A DNA stretch of 59,227 nucleotides from Flavobacteriales bacterium (GCA_002863145.1 PKDW01000100.1:1-59227), one strand, 5' to 3'; counted from the first letter of the stretch, positions 17,469 through 26,722 are shown. Program-made: numbers and translations. The notes: generated by a model from the sequence alone, not told the origin.

Positions 17469-18542
17469 TCACGGCGTCGCCAACAAACTGCATCCGCGCA
17501 CTTCGGAATGGTCTTGTCGTCCCAACAACATCAATCCTTTGGGCGTCAAGTTCGCGGCATCACCCGTCGCCAAAAAAGCGCAGCTGTGCACGTTTGCCAA
17601 ATCCACAATGTCCAACCGCCCCACCCGGTGTTTCAAGGCGGAGGACCGAGGATCCCGAGGCTCTCGCACAAGCGGCCTCACCCAGCATGGGAACGTGTGA
17701 TGGATGCCATCTTTGGCATACCCTTGCGACATCATTTCCGTCATCCCGTACTCTGACGCCACGTGAATGTTCGGAAGCACCGCTTTGATGCGGGCGTGGA
17801 CCTCTTCCCGAATCGGTTCGATGCCACGTCCCTTCATGCCTCCAGTTTCGATCAGTGTGACATGCCTCCAAGGAACGCTGTCCAACCACCCGCGATCATT
17901 CACCAACGAATCCAACCAATCGAGGATGGCCCAAGTGACCCCAAACAGCATCAACGGCCTCGATTGAGGGTCCTCAAAATGCCGGGTGACGCGCGCGTTC
18001 AGCTCACCATGGTCGTGCATCAACATGCCCTCCTCAAGCGCTCCCGCCTGTCCCATGAAATCGGCCACCATGGTCAGCAACGAAGCATCCTCACGTCCAA
18101 TGTAGCCTGGAAGCAAGCCCAACCATGCCCAATCGGCCACGGGTCCTCCCCATTGCGCTTGCCACGCCAAGCGCGACACCTGCGCATACCACGCGAGGCC
18201 GGCGTCGTCCATCCAGTGTTGCGCACGCGAAATCGTTTGTGTGGTGCCCGAGCTTCGGAACACGTTCTTGGGCTCCCAAGCCCCGGACTTCACATCATGA
18301 GATTTGAACACTTCGACAGGCAAGAAAGGAATGTCCTCGAGGGAGGAAATGTCCTCAGGTCGGACCCTCATCGCCTCCAAAAATGCCCGGTACGGTGCGT
18401 TGTGCAAGGCCTGCCAACGAAACAACGCCAGCGCATGGTCCAGAAACCCTTCCTCGGTGCCTTCACGCATCCAAGACCAAAGCCTCGAACGCACCTCCGC
18501 CAAAGAGGCCCCGGCACCCCAATCTTGAAAGGCGTGTGACAT
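17469..18542 (-). CDS. LuxE/PaaK-like acyl-adenylate-type acyltransferase
   Basis: This 357-residue cytoplasmic protein resembles LuxE acyl-protein synthetases and the phenylacetate-CoA ligase fold. The adenylation-type loop FRSSGTTQTISRAQHW matches the SSGTTG phosphate-binding motif. FLPVEVFKSHDV and the C-terminal EYGMTEMMSQGY (the A5 region) also fit. It should activate a carboxylic acid with ATP and pass the acyl group to a protein or thiol, but no reductase (LuxC) or acyl carrier lies nearby. The ATG at 18542 (MSHAFQDWG) is preferred to a TTG three codons earlier. It is divergent from the small lipoprotein gene with 47 bases between. Confidence 0.7.
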   Translation of the reverse strand: MSHAFQDWGAGASLAEVRSRLWSWMREGTEEGFLDHALALFRWQALHNAPYRAFLEAMRVRPEDISSLEDIPFLPVEVFKSHDVKSGAWEPKNVFRSSGTTQTISRAQHWMDDAGLAWYAQVSRLAWQAQWGGPVADWAWLGLLPGYIGREDASLLTMVADFMGQAGALEEGMLMHDHGELNARVTRHFEDPQSRPLMLFGVTWAILDWLDSLVNDRGWLDSVPWRHVTLIETGGMKGRGIEPIREEVHARIKAVLPNIHVASEYGMTEMMSQGYAKDGIHHTFPCWVRPLVREPRDPRSSALKHRVGRLDIVDLANVHSCAFLATGDAANLTPKGLMLLGRQDHSEVRGCSLLATP

Positions 18543-18572
18543 GTGCCGCAAGTTCGGAACTCTTGACCGACG

Positions 18573-18587
18573 TTCCGTAACATTGTG
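18573..18587 (+). promoter_or_regulatory. Shared 15-base promoter block before the lipoprotein gene
   Basis: TTCCGTAACATTGTG, identical to 10813-10827. The internal TAACATTG (18578-18585) ends 4 bases before the ATG at 18590, a leaderless arrangement. Confidence 0.45.
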
Positions 18588-18589
18588 TC

Positions 18590-19072
18590 ATGTCAAAGCG
18601 GCACCTCATCTTGGGTTTGGCGACGTTGGGGTTGGCCAGCTGCCTTCCCGAAGCGCAATATGAAGACGAGCCCACCCTGGCTTTTGAACGCTTCGAGACA
18701 CGGGCAGATGGCACCGCCACCATGACCTTGGCCTTCACCGACGGCGATGGCAACGTGGGCTTGACCCAAGCCGACACCTTGCCTCCCTTCTGTCAAACCT
18801 GCGTGCACCACTACAATTTGGTCGGAGAATACCAGGAATGGAAAGACACGTCCTGGCGCGTTCCCTCCTTGATTGTGCCCTATGCCTACCGCGTGCCCGT
18901 CGCCGAGCCTACGGGCTCGAGCCCCGCCTTGGACGGCACCATTCAAGTGGAGTTGACCTCGTGGTACCTCACGGGCACCGATGCGGATTCGGTTCGCTTC
19001 TCCTGGACGCTGTGGGACCGCGATTTGAATCCGAGCAACGAGGCAGCGTCCACGGCGGTCGCCGTCCCCTGA
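18590..19072 (+). CDS. Small lipoprotein of unknown function
   Basis: This 160-residue protein has a type II signal peptide (MSKRHLILGLATLGLASC, lipobox LASC, Cys18). The remainder is beta-rich, with an acidic GDGNVGLTQADT segment that could bind calcium and a Cys pair FCQTC. A similar opening (FERFETRADGTATMTLAFTD) recurs in Bacteroidota lipoproteins with Ig-like domains, but I do not recognise a named family. It is probably a monomeric outer- or inner-membrane lipoprotein. It shares its 15-base upstream block with the PorP-like gene, which hints at co-regulation. The stop is followed after one base by the convergent Na/Pi symporter gene. Confidence 0.75.
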   Translation: MSKRHLILGLATLGLASCLPEAQYEDEPTLAFERFETRADGTATMTLAFTDGDGNVGLTQADTLPPFCQTCVHHYNLVGEYQEWKDTSWRVPSLIVPYAYRVPVAEPTGSSPALDGTIQVELTSWYLTGTDADSVRFSWTLWDRDLNPSNEAASTAVAVP

Positions 19073-19073
19073 A

Positions 19074-20735
19074 TTACGCGCGCTCCTGTGCGCCCGAAAG
19101 CTCTGAGCTGACATGGGCAATGCGGTCCCCGCACTCTTCCAAGGAGGACAGCAAATCGTTGTACAGGATGCCACTCATGGCGGGGTACTTTCCCTTCTCC
19201 ACGTCGCGCACGTGCTTTTCGCGCAACTTCGCTTGCAGGGCGTTGATCTTCCCCTCCACTTCGGCCACGGCGTCCAGATCCACATCCGACGATTTGAGCT
19301 GGACATCCATGACTTTGATCGCCTCCCGCAGCAACTCAATCATTTGAAGCAGGTTGGTGCGCTGCTTGGGCATGAAATACACCCCCTCACGGGCTTTGGC
19401 ATCCATTTGCCACGCCATGCTCAAAAGGGTGTCACCCACACGCTCAAAATCTGGATTGACCGCTGACAAGGCCGCCAACCGGGCACTCAATTCTGGGCTG
19501 AGTTCTTGTTGTGCAATGTCCGAGAGTTGCATGCTCACCGTCTGCTCGATGCGGTCGGTTCGCTCTTCCCACTTGACCAAATTGTTGAGCACATCTGCCC
19601 GATCTCCAGGTTCCAAGAGCCCTAACAACTCTTCCACCCCATGGGTCATCCTTCGAAGCAAGGAGGCGCTGCGACGATAGTCGTTGAGCACTTCCTCCAA
19701 GCTCAGCCGCGCATCGACGATGCGGCCAGGGATCGCCGATATGGCAGCCTCCCCTTCCAAGTCTTCGGCCCACACCAACTTCTTGGACAACTTGACCAAG
19801 GACTCCACGAACAAGCCCATCAACATTGCATTCAAGACGTTGAAAGTCGTGTGAAACAAGGCGAGGACATAGCCATTGCGCACCTCTTGACTCTCGGCCG
19901 CTGCGAACAAATTGGACAACACTTCGGCCATCACAGGAATGAGCCAAATCATCCACAACGCCCCAAACAGGTTGATCAAAAAGTGGATGCGCGCCACACG
20001 CTTGGCCGTGCGGTTGCCCACCACGGCAGCCAAGTTCGCAGTCAATGTGGTTCCAATGTTCTCTCCGAGCACCATGGCGAGCGCACTCTCCAATCCAATC
20101 AAACCCGACACCATGGCTGCCAAAGTCAACGCAGTGGCTGCCGAGGAAGACTGAATCAAGGCGGTCAATGTGGCGCCAATCAGCATGAACAACACATTGG
20201 ACCCGAGCCCTCCCCCTTCCGGGAAGATGGAGGTGAAGAGCTCGCGGGCGCCGACGCTTTCCATTTGGCCTTTGAGCAGGTTCAATCCAATGAACAGCAA
20301 AGCAAAGCCAATCATCATGTTGGCCGCTTGCCGAGGCAAACGACGCTCCATTAGCAACAGCGGCACCGCCAAGCCCGCGATGGGCAACGCCAAATCAGAG
20401 AGCGAGAAGCCCCCCAGCGACAGCACAATCAGCCAGACGGTGATGGTGGTCCCAATGTTGGCCCCAAACAACACCCCGATGGATTCGCGGATGGTCAACA
20501 GCCGCGCATTCACCAGACTCACCAAGGTGACCGTGACGGCCGAGCTCGATTGCAACAGGCTCGTCACAAACAAGCCTGTCATGGTTCCTACCCAAGTGCT
20601 TTGGGTGATGCTGGACAGAAACTCCCGGAAAGACGTCGCTGAAGCGCGGCGAATGGCGTCACTCAGGGTACGCATCCCAAACAGGAACACACCCACCCCA
20701 CCCAACACGCTCAACAACCATTTGATCCAAATCAT
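19074..20735 (-). CDS. Na+/phosphate cotransporter with PhoU-like C-terminal domain
   Basis: This 553-residue protein has about eight membrane helices carrying two inverted QSSSA motifs of the NptA/SLC34 family: LLQSSSAVTVTLVSLVNA near residue 60 and ALIQSSSAATALTLAAM near residue 190. GANIGTTITVWL and GENIGTTLTANLAA repeat the ion-site pattern. The cytoplasmic C-terminal 220 residues are helical and PhoU-like. It imports phosphate using sodium. The start ATG at 20735 lies 6 bases after a TATCTTGG box. Convergent with the small lipoprotein gene. A PiT-like permease lies 1.7 kb away. Confidence 0.92.
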   Translation of the reverse strand: MIWIKWLLSVLGGVGVFLFGMRTLSDAIRRASATSFREFLSSITQSTWVGTMTGLFVTSLLQSSSAVTVTLVSLVNARLLTIRESIGVLFGANIGTTITVWLIVLSLGGFSLSDLALPIAGLAVPLLLMERRLPRQAANMMIGFALLFIGLNLLKGQMESVGARELFTSIFPEGGGLGSNVLFMLIGATLTALIQSSSAATALTLAAMVSGLIGLESALAMVLGENIGTTLTANLAAVVGNRTAKRVARIHFLINLFGALWMIWLIPVMAEVLSNLFAAAESQEVRNGYVLALFHTTFNVLNAMLMGLFVESLVKLSKKLVWAEDLEGEAAISAIPGRIVDARLSLEEVLNDYRRSASLLRRMTHGVEELLGLLEPGDRADVLNNLVKWEERTDRIEQTVSMQLSDIAQQELSPELSARLAALSAVNPDFERVGDTLLSMAWQMDAKAREGVYFMPKQRTNLLQMIELLREAIKVMDVQLKSSDVDLDAVAEVEGKINALQAKLREKHVRDVEKGKYPAMSGILYNDLLSSLEECGDRIAHVSSELSGAQERA

Positions 20736-20741
20736 GGGGGC

Positions 20742-20749
20742 CCAAGATA
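20742..20749 (-). promoter_or_regulatory. Promoter -7 variant (TATCTTGG) of the Na/Pi cotransporter
   Basis: TATCTTGG on the minus strand, 6 bases before the ATG. It is a TAnnTTGG form, as also seen before efp, clpP and ald, and it directly follows the terminator hairpin at 20754-20776. Confidence 0.45.
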
Positions 20750-20753
20750 GAAG

Positions 20754-20776
20754 AAGGGCGCCGTTAGGGCGCCCTT
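20754..20776 (-). terminator. Terminator hairpin after the multidomain secreted protein
   Basis: AAGGGCGCC and GGCGCCCTT form a perfect 9-bp stem around a 5-base loop. On the minus strand it is followed by CTTC rather than a clean U-run, so termination may be partial. It lies between the secreted-protein gene and the Na/Pi gene. Confidence 0.65.
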
Positions 20777-20806
20777 CCTCAATTCATGTTCATGTTATCT
20801 CCTGGC

Positions 20807-23800
20807 TTAAAGACATGTGTTGCCGAAGTCCACGAGGAACACCAAGAGGTCAGCCGTGGTCGTAGAACCGTCGCCATTCAAGTCCGTGGGACATGGGTTG
20901 GCCATGGTGAATTCGCACGAACCGTCGTCTTGCGTTGCACCCGCAGTGAAGTTGTCTGCGTTGGGGTAGGTGCACCCCACACAGTTAAACGTACACTGGC
21001 TTGCGTCGCCCAAGATGGCGTTCGCATTGAAGTTGCACGCATCGGGGTTGTTGCAACCAAAGGCAGAGCTGTTTGCAGCACCAGGGGTTCCGTTGTCCAC
21101 CCATGAGGCTTGCCAGTTGCCTGGCAAGTCGTTGCCGTTGCCGAGAGGCGTGGTCAATGAAGCAGCGAGAATCTCAGGGATGTACTCCAAGGTGGCACAG
21201 CCGCCATCGGGGCTTTCGATGTAGTTGAAGCCAAGGATGCCTTGAGCCGCAGAAGGCCATGCACCGCCATCGTCGTAGGTCACAGCGTTCACAGTGTTGC
21301 CAAAGGCGTCGCGCAATGCGAGGGCCTCACCTGAGTTGCTGAAGTTGCCTTGGGTCATTTCGAAGATTTGAGCACCGGTCGACGCGTAGTTCGCAGCACC
21401 TGCCTCAGACACAACCACGAGGATGAATTCACCGGCAGCCATGGTGGTGCCCTCAGGGAACACCACGCTGAGTTGGTCGTTGCCTCCTGTGGAGTTGTAA
21501 AACTCGTAGCCCGAAATGTCCGCGGCCAAATCGCCCGTGTTCAACAATTCCACGAACTCGTAATCGAAGTCGTCCCCTTGGCTGGTGCAGGGGTTGTAGT
21601 GAATCTCGTTGATGATGATGCTGGGCAACGTGTAGTAGCACGTGGTGTTGTCCTCAAGCGTCGTGTTCTCATTGTAGTTCAGTGCCGTGGGGTCCGTGCA
21701 ACCCGTGATGACGCAAGAGCCGTCGTCTGCCGTGGCATCGGGGTTGTAGTTGTCGGCGGATGCATCCGTGCAACCAGAAACGTCTGAGCAAGAACCGTCG
21801 TCCTCAGAAGCAAGCGGATCGTAGTTGGGGAACGTTGCGTCTGTGCAACCGATACGCACCACGTCGGCCGTGTCGCGTGGGCAAACCTTCCAGTTGCCGT
21901 AGCTGTAGAAGTTGGGGCCCGTGACGCGATAGTTCGAGCCATCTTGAACAAGTGCCACATTGACACCATCCACCAAGACGCTGTCGTTGACCGCGTTGTA
22001 GCCGAGGGATGCCGCCATGCCTTGACCGGCTCCGTCGCTGAGGATCCACTCGCCGAAGTTGGCCGTGATGCCCGTGACAGTTCCTGTCATTTCAACCAAC
22101 ACACACTCCCACTGTTCATCGTTGATGGCACCCGGAGCGAGTGTTTCTGACGCAGGCAAGGCGTTGCCTGAAGATTGCACTGTGGGCACAGCGGAGAGGA
22201 TCTGACGCAAGCCAAAGACTTCGTTGACCGTACCTGAGACTTCCACTTGGTCGCCCACAGCCACGCCATCGCCAATCACCCAAATGGCCGAGTTGGCCCC
22301 TGCACCGTTCTGAATCACGTAAGAAGGCTGACCTGCCAAAGCGCCGTTGTTGCCGTAGATGGCAGTCACAACACCTGACGTCACCACGCTTCCTGAGAAG
22401 CCCTGGGTTTGGATGTCCTGGACACTCAAGCTGGGAATGAAGATGCATGACCCGTCATCTTCTGTCGCTGTTGGATCGTAGTTCACAGCGCCTGAATCGG
22501 TGCAGCCTGTGTTGTCCACTGCGCACGCTCCGTTGAAGGTGTGCACGCCCAAGTTGGTCCAATCGTTGGAGGGATTGATGATCCACTCAGTGTCAATTTC
22601 ATTGGTGCCTGCGCTGGCCGCCCAATCCCCTCCATTTCCGAAGGAAACCTCAGGCTTACGGACCAGCGTGGCGTTTTGCGTGGCGTTGGTCACACCAGCC
22701 ACGTCAAAGCCAGAACCAGGATCGGGACCGAAGTCACCGATGGCGTCCACCACGGTCGTGTCCCCTCCGGCGATGTTCACCAAGAAGTACGCATCGTCGC
22801 CGTTGCTCAAGAACGTGAAAGTCATGTTCGCCACAGCCAAGATGATGGGGTCCGCAGTGGGGTGAGCCACGATGTATGTTCCGCCTGGCGACACTTGGTC
22901 GCCTGCAGGGAAGTTGAACGTCCAGAAATCCACGTTGTCTGTGATGCTGGATGATGCACCCAAATCGTCACAGCCATTGCTGCAGTTGCCAAACGTGTAC
23001 TCGTCCAAGAAAATGGGAGAACTCGTGGGGTTGTAAAGTTCGATGTACTTGTTGTTTGCGGAACCTTCGGCCACCTCTGAAACGAACAACCCACATTCAC
23101 CGCCTTCGATGTCACAGCTTCCATCTTCGATCGAGGCCAAAACGTTGTAGTTCAACGCACCTGCGTTGGTGCAACCGTACAGGAGGGCGTCCGCAGCGTC
23201 GCGAGGCTGCACCTTGAAGTTGCCGAAAGCGTAGTCGAGTGCACCGGACACTTGCAATTGGTTGCCCAAAGCCACCAAGCCTGCGCCAATGGCGTCGTAT
23301 CCCGCATCGTCCACACGGAGGTCGCCCGAGCCATCAGAAAGGGCCCACTCGCCAAAACCTGCGTCCGCGTTGGTCACAACACCCGTGACCTGCACCAAAA
23401 CACCTTCCCAAGGCTCCGCACCGGCATCAACCGTGGTCAACACTTCAGCGACGGGCGAGGCGTTGCCCTGGCTGAGGATGACGGTGGCGGGGGTGGAGAT
23501 TTGGGTTTTGTCGAAGTACTCCGAGACTGCACCGGTCACCTCCACCTCATCACCCAACTGAACGGGGACATCTGGAGAGAAGAGCCACAAACCGCTGTAC
23601 GCGCCTTGGCCGTCCTGGATGCTCACATTCGAGCCATAGACACCCGTCACGACGCCGCGTGTCACCACGACTGAATCGGAAAACACGCCGGTCTCTTGGC
23701 CTTGTTGAATGGTCGCAATGCTGGTCAATTCCACAATCAAGCATGAACCATCGTCGTAATCCGCAGCGGGATTGTAGTTGGCTGCAGCCGCGTTCGTGCA

Positions 23801-24826
23801 ACCGCCTGTGCCCACAGTGATGGAAGCCACCATGCCCAATGCAGCGTGAGAACCGATGGAGCAATCGTAGGTGTACACACCAGGCGTGTTGAACGTGTAG
23901 GAACCGATGCACACTCCTGCCGCGTCTCCCGAGACGGGAGCCAAGTAGAACGCTTCGGGGTTTCCAAAGGAAGAACCCGTTTGAGAATCGATGTCGCCAT
24001 TGACGTCGTGGGTGCCACCGAGGTTGGACCACACGACCGTTTGGCCGGGCTCAATGGTCAAGTTGGCAGGGTTGTATTGGAAGCTGCTTGCCTCTACCAC
24101 AACGCCGTCCACGTTGCACGCGTTGTCAAACATGCAGCTGCCATCGTCTTGGGTGGCGTCCGCATTGTAGTTCGTGGCATTGGCGTTGGTGCATCCAAGC
24201 ACTGCGGCGCCGCAGCCATCGAAGCTGTGCATGGCGAGGTTGGTCCAATCGTTTTGATCGAGGACAATCCACTCACTGCTTTCCGCATCCGTGCCTGCGC
24301 TGGTGATCCAGTCGCCGCCGTTGCCAGACTGCACAGAAGACTTGCGGACGATCGTGTGATCTTTCGTCCCTGCCGTCACACCTGCCACGTCCCAGCCTGA
24401 GCCGGGATCACCGTTCCAGTCGCCAACCGCGTCAATCTGAACAAAAGACGTCTGGTCGCCTTGAACCAAAATGAAGCCATCATCTCCATTTGAGAGGAAT
24501 GTGAATGTGTGGTCCGCCTCAGCCAGAATGGTTGGGTCTGACGAGGGGTGTGCAATCACATACACGTCGCCCGCCGCCACCATTGCACCCTCCGGAAATG
24601 CGTTCCAAAATTCATATTCGCCCACGACCGATGGTGCATTGGACACGCTGGGAAAGGCGTAACCGCTCAGGTCCACATCAGCGCCAGTTGGGTTGTAGAT
24701 CTCGAGATACTTGTTGTTCGAGGAGCCTTCCGCGGCCTCTGAGAAGAAGAGGTTTTCGCACTGGGCCCATGTGGCTCCTGCACTCCAGATGAGCAGCGCC
24801 GAAGCAAGCAAGGTTGAAAAACGCAT
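20807..24826 (-). CDS. Large secreted protein: lamin-tail, cupredoxin, OB-fold and Cys-repeat domains
   Basis: This 1339-residue protein has a signal peptide (MRFSTLLASALLIWSAGATWAQ). In order it contains: a lamin-tail domain (about 24-205); a cupredoxin (about 235-335) with all four type-1 copper ligand positions (THDVNG His, YDCSIGSH Cys and His, then LGM Met); an OB-fold-like domain (VTRGVVTGVYGSNVSIQDG); a second lamin-tail; a second OB-fold; and a third lamin-tail. Nine short cysteine repeats of the form GCTnxxAxNYNxxAxxDDGSC separate them. The last 28 residues (CPTDLNGDGSTTTADLLVFL) look like one dockerin-type calcium loop. No T9SS C-terminal domain is apparent. Upstream ATGs would precede a basic leader, so 24826 is taken. 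A -7-like TACTTTTA lies at 24856-24863. The function is unknown; extracellular copper or nucleic-acid-related roles are guesses. Confidence 0.85.
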   Translation of the reverse strand: MRFSTLLASALLIWSAGATWAQCENLFFSEAAEGSSNNKYLEIYNPTGADVDLSGYAFPSVSNAPSVVGEYEFWNAFPEGAMVAAGDVYVIAHPSSDPTILAEADHTFTFLSNGDDGFILVQGDQTSFVQIDAVGDWNGDPGSGWDVAGVTAGTKDHTIVRKSSVQSGNGGDWITSAGTDAESSEWIVLDQNDWTNLAMHSFDGCGAAVLGCTNANATNYNADATQDDGSCMFDNACNVDGVVVEASSFQYNPANLTIEPGQTVVWSNLGGTHDVNGDIDSQTGSSFGNPEAFYLAPVSGDAAGVCIGSYTFNTPGVYTYDCSIGSHAALGMVASITVGTGGCTNAAAANYNPAADYDDGSCLIVELTSIATIQQGQETGVFSDSVVVTRGVVTGVYGSNVSIQDGQGAYSGLWLFSPDVPVQLGDEVEVTGAVSEYFDKTQISTPATVILSQGNASPVAEVLTTVDAGAEPWEGVLVQVTGVVTNADAGFGEWALSDGSGDLRVDDAGYDAIGAGLVALGNQLQVSGALDYAFGNFKVQPRDAADALLYGCTNAGALNYNVLASIEDGSCDIEGGECGLFVSEVAEGSANNKYIELYNPTSSPIFLDEYTFGNCSNGCDDLGASSSITDNVDFWTFNFPAGDQVSPGGTYIVAHPTADPIILAVANMTFTFLSNGDDAYFLVNIAGGDTTVVDAIGDFGPDPGSGFDVAGVTNATQNATLVRKPEVSFGNGGDWAASAGTNEIDTEWIINPSNDWTNLGVHTFNGACAVDNTGCTDSGAVNYDPTATEDDGSCIFIPSLSVQDIQTQGFSGSVVTSGVVTAIYGNNGALAGQPSYVIQNGAGANSAIWVIGDGVAVGDQVEVSGTVNEVFGLRQILSAVPTVQSSGNALPASETLAPGAINDEQWECVLVEMTGTVTGITANFGEWILSDGAGQGMAASLGYNAVNDSVLVDGVNVALVQDGSNYRVTGPNFYSYGNWKVCPRDTADVVRIGCTDATFPNYDPLASEDDGSCSDVSGCTDASADNYNPDATADDGSCVITGCTDPTALNYNENTTLEDNTTCYYTLPSIIINEIHYNPCTSQGDDFDYEFVELLNTGDLAADISGYEFYNSTGGNDQLSVVFPEGTTMAAGEFILVVVSEAGAANYASTGAQIFEMTQGNFSNSGEALALRDAFGNTVNAVTYDDGGAWPSAAQGILGFNYIESPDGGCATLEYIPEILAASLTTPLGNGNDLPGNWQASWVDNGTPGAANSSAFGCNNPDACNFNANAILGDASQCTFNCVGCTYPNADNFTAGATQDDGSCEFTMANPCPTDLNGDGSTTTADLLVFLVDFGNTCL

Positions 24827-24855
24827 TTGTTTGGGAATTAAAGGTTTTGGACGAG

Positions 24856-24863
24856 TAAAAGTA
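24856..24863 (-). promoter_or_regulatory. Weak -7-like box (TACTTTTA) before the secreted-protein gene
   Basis: TACTTTTA on the minus strand differs from TAnnTTTG only at the last base and lies 29 bases before the ATG at 24826. The 24827-24959 interval is AT-rich and otherwise shows no clear motif. Confidence 0.3.
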
Positions 24864-24959
24864 CGCATTCCAAGACGAAAACCGGCGATTGAACGAAGAG
24901 TTCACCAAGGCTTTACATAGGCTTTGGATATAACCCTGTATAACCCGTCGAAAAGTCGT

Positions 24960-25574
24960 TCAGTCAAACAACGTGGGGGCCGGTGGCACCCAAGTGAAGG
25001 TTTTTCGGTGCATGGGGGTCGGACCGCGTTCCACCAAGGCTTGACGATGGGCCACCGTGGGGTACCCCATGTTGGTTTCCCACCCGTAGCCCGGGTAGGT
25101 TTGGGCTGCCTCAAGCATGTAGGTGTCTCGGTGGGTTTTGGCGAGGATGCTCGCGGCTGCGATGGATGCAAATTTGGCATCGCCCTTCACAAAACACGTA
25201 TGGGGGGGCATGTCCTCGTCGGACACAAAACGGTTGCCGTCGATGAGCAAGTGATCGGGCGCTCCTGCAAGCCCTCGAACCGCATGGCGCATCGCCTCAA
25301 ACGAGGCTTGCAAAATGTTCATGCGGTCGATGTCCGAAGGCGACACGAAGGCCACAGACCACGTGATGGCTTTGGACTCGATCTCTGCGCGAAGTTGCAG
25401 ACGCTGCGAGGCCGTGAGTTGCTTGCTGTCGTTCAAGGGAAGTTGTTTCGCCACTGTAGGATCGAGGACAACCGCAGCTGCGACGACCGGCCCTGCAAGG
25501 CACCCCCGGCCTGCTTCGTCGCACCCGGCCTCGATGCGGCCCTTCACCACCTGAGAAAGCAACGTTTTGCTCAT
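24960..25574 (-). CDS. rnhB: Ribonuclease HII
   Basis: This 204-residue enzyme cleaves RNA in RNA-DNA hybrids and removes single ribonucleotides from DNA. The catalytic motif GCDEAGRGCLAGPVVAAAVV (Asp19, Glu20) is at the N-terminus. DHLLIDGNRF carries the next acidic residue and AAASILAKTHRD the family's downstream motif. Length is normal. Its ATG overlaps the end of the upstream glycosyltransferase gene by four bases (ATGA), so translation is coupled. Confidence 0.96.
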   Translation of the reverse strand: MSKTLLSQVVKGRIEAGCDEAGRGCLAGPVVAAAVVLDPTVAKQLPLNDSKQLTASQRLQLRAEIESKAITWSVAFVSPSDIDRMNILQASFEAMRHAVRGLAGAPDHLLIDGNRFVSDEDMPPHTCFVKGDAKFASIAAASILAKTHRDTYMLEAAQTYPGYGWETNMGYPTVAHRQALVERGPTPMHRKTFTWVPPAPTLFD

Positions 25575-26695
25575 GTCAACAGGGTGTTCAATGCCTTGTT
25601 GAGCTTGGCCCCCGTGGCTGCCCAGGAATATGTTTTGGCGCGTGCCCTGCCGCGTTGGCTGGCGGATTGCGCCGCTTCTGAATCCAATTCCAGGCGATGC
25701 ATTTCATGGGCGATGGCCCCAGGCTGTGCAGGATCGACCAGTGCAAACGCAGCATCGCCACAGACTTCGGGCAAGGAAGTCACGTTGGAACTGATGACGG
25801 GCACCCCACATGCCATGGCTTCCACCACAGGAATGCCAAACCCTTCAAACCATGGCACAAACACCAGGCCATCTGCTCCCGCGACGGCACGCACCAAATC
25901 CGCGTTGTTCAAGCGCCCCACGAAATGCACGTGGGTGCGCATCTCCTCGGAAAGCGCAGGCAGGTCGTCACTCCACATCGCCACACCGACCACCACAAGG
26001 TCCCAGCGTCCCCCAAGCGCACGGTAAGACTCAAAGGCCGACATCAACCCTTCCACATTCTTCCGAGGATGCAAGGACCCTACGAAAATGAAGTAAGGAC
26101 GTCCTTCCGCAAGCGCCCTTCGCGCCCCTTCGCGCTCTTCAAGGCTTGCCGGCTGGAAGGCGTCGTCCGCAGCATTTGTGAACACTTCGATGGCGCCTTG
26201 GTCCAAACCGTAGGTCCGGGCCAAATCCTGACGGCTGTACTCCGAAACCGTCCCGAGGACTTGCGCGCGTTTTGCGAAGCGTGGGAATTCAGTTTGGTAA
26301 TAATCCCGCCACCGTTGTGGCAGCCCTTCAGGACGGTGCTCAAAATTCAAGTCGTGAATGACCGTCAATTGGGGAAAGTCTGGAGGCATGTCTGTGGCGA
26401 GCGGGCCTTCCAACGACACAAACGCATCGGCGTTCCACTGCCGTAGCACCCGACCCAGCGGCCGGCCAAACCACCACCTCATCAACCACGGTCGGCGCGC
26501 GGGGATACGAATCCGCACCACTTCCACGTTGGGGCCCAAACGAAACATCTCATCGACAGGCCTGTCCACCACGAGCAAAAACGCATCGTCGGGACGGAGC
26601 GCCACGAGTTGCGTCAGTGTGTTCAACGTGAACCTGCCGATGCCCTCGAGCTTCCCCGGCACCAACAATCGTCCGTTCAAGGCAATGCGCGCCAT
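25571..26695 (-). CDS. GT4-family glycosyltransferase
   Basis: This 374-residue cytoplasmic glycosyltransferase of the GT-B fold opens MARIALNGRLLVPGKLEGIG. The C-terminal Rossmann half carries the retaining-GT4 pattern FIFVGSLHPRKNVEGLMSAF and the nucleotide-sugar contact VFVPWFEGFGIPVVEAMACG, with the family's E-x7-E. It probably adds a sugar to a surface polysaccharide, consistent with the Wzz-like and O-antigen ligase genes divergently downstream. The donor and acceptor are unknown. A longer frame exists, but the ATG at 26695 is 5 bases after a perfect TACCTTTG box and is preferred. Confidence 0.85.
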   Translation of the reverse strand: MARIALNGRLLVPGKLEGIGRFTLNTLTQLVALRPDDAFLLVVDRPVDEMFRLGPNVEVVRIRIPARRPWLMRWWFGRPLGRVLRQWNADAFVSLEGPLATDMPPDFPQLTVIHDLNFEHRPEGLPQRWRDYYQTEFPRFAKRAQVLGTVSEYSRQDLARTYGLDQGAIEVFTNAADDAFQPASLEEREGARRALAEGRPYFIFVGSLHPRKNVEGLMSAFESYRALGGRWDLVVVGVAMWSDDLPALSEEMRTHVHFVGRLNNADLVRAVAGADGLVFVPWFEGFGIPVVEAMACGVPVISSNVTSLPEVCGDAAFALVDPAQPGAIAHEMHRLELDSEAAQSASQRGRARAKTYSWAATGAKLNKALNTLLT

Positions 26696-26700
26696 GACCT

Positions 26701-26708
26701 CAAAGGTA
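26701..26708 (-). promoter_or_regulatory. Promoter -7 box of the glycosyltransferase-rnhB operon (TACCTTTG)
   Basis: TACCTTTG on the minus strand lies 5 bases (AGGTC) before the ATG, the same leaderless spacing as tyrS. It is 14 bases from the divergent TACCTTCG box at 26723-26730. Confidence 0.6.
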
Positions 26709-26722
26709 CCGCCGCGGCCCAT

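Noticed and set aside
20807-24826. Repeated sequence in the secreted-protein gene as a possible CRISPR array
   Set aside because: The repeats are imperfect, in frame and encode cysteine modules of unequal spacing, so they are protein repeats.
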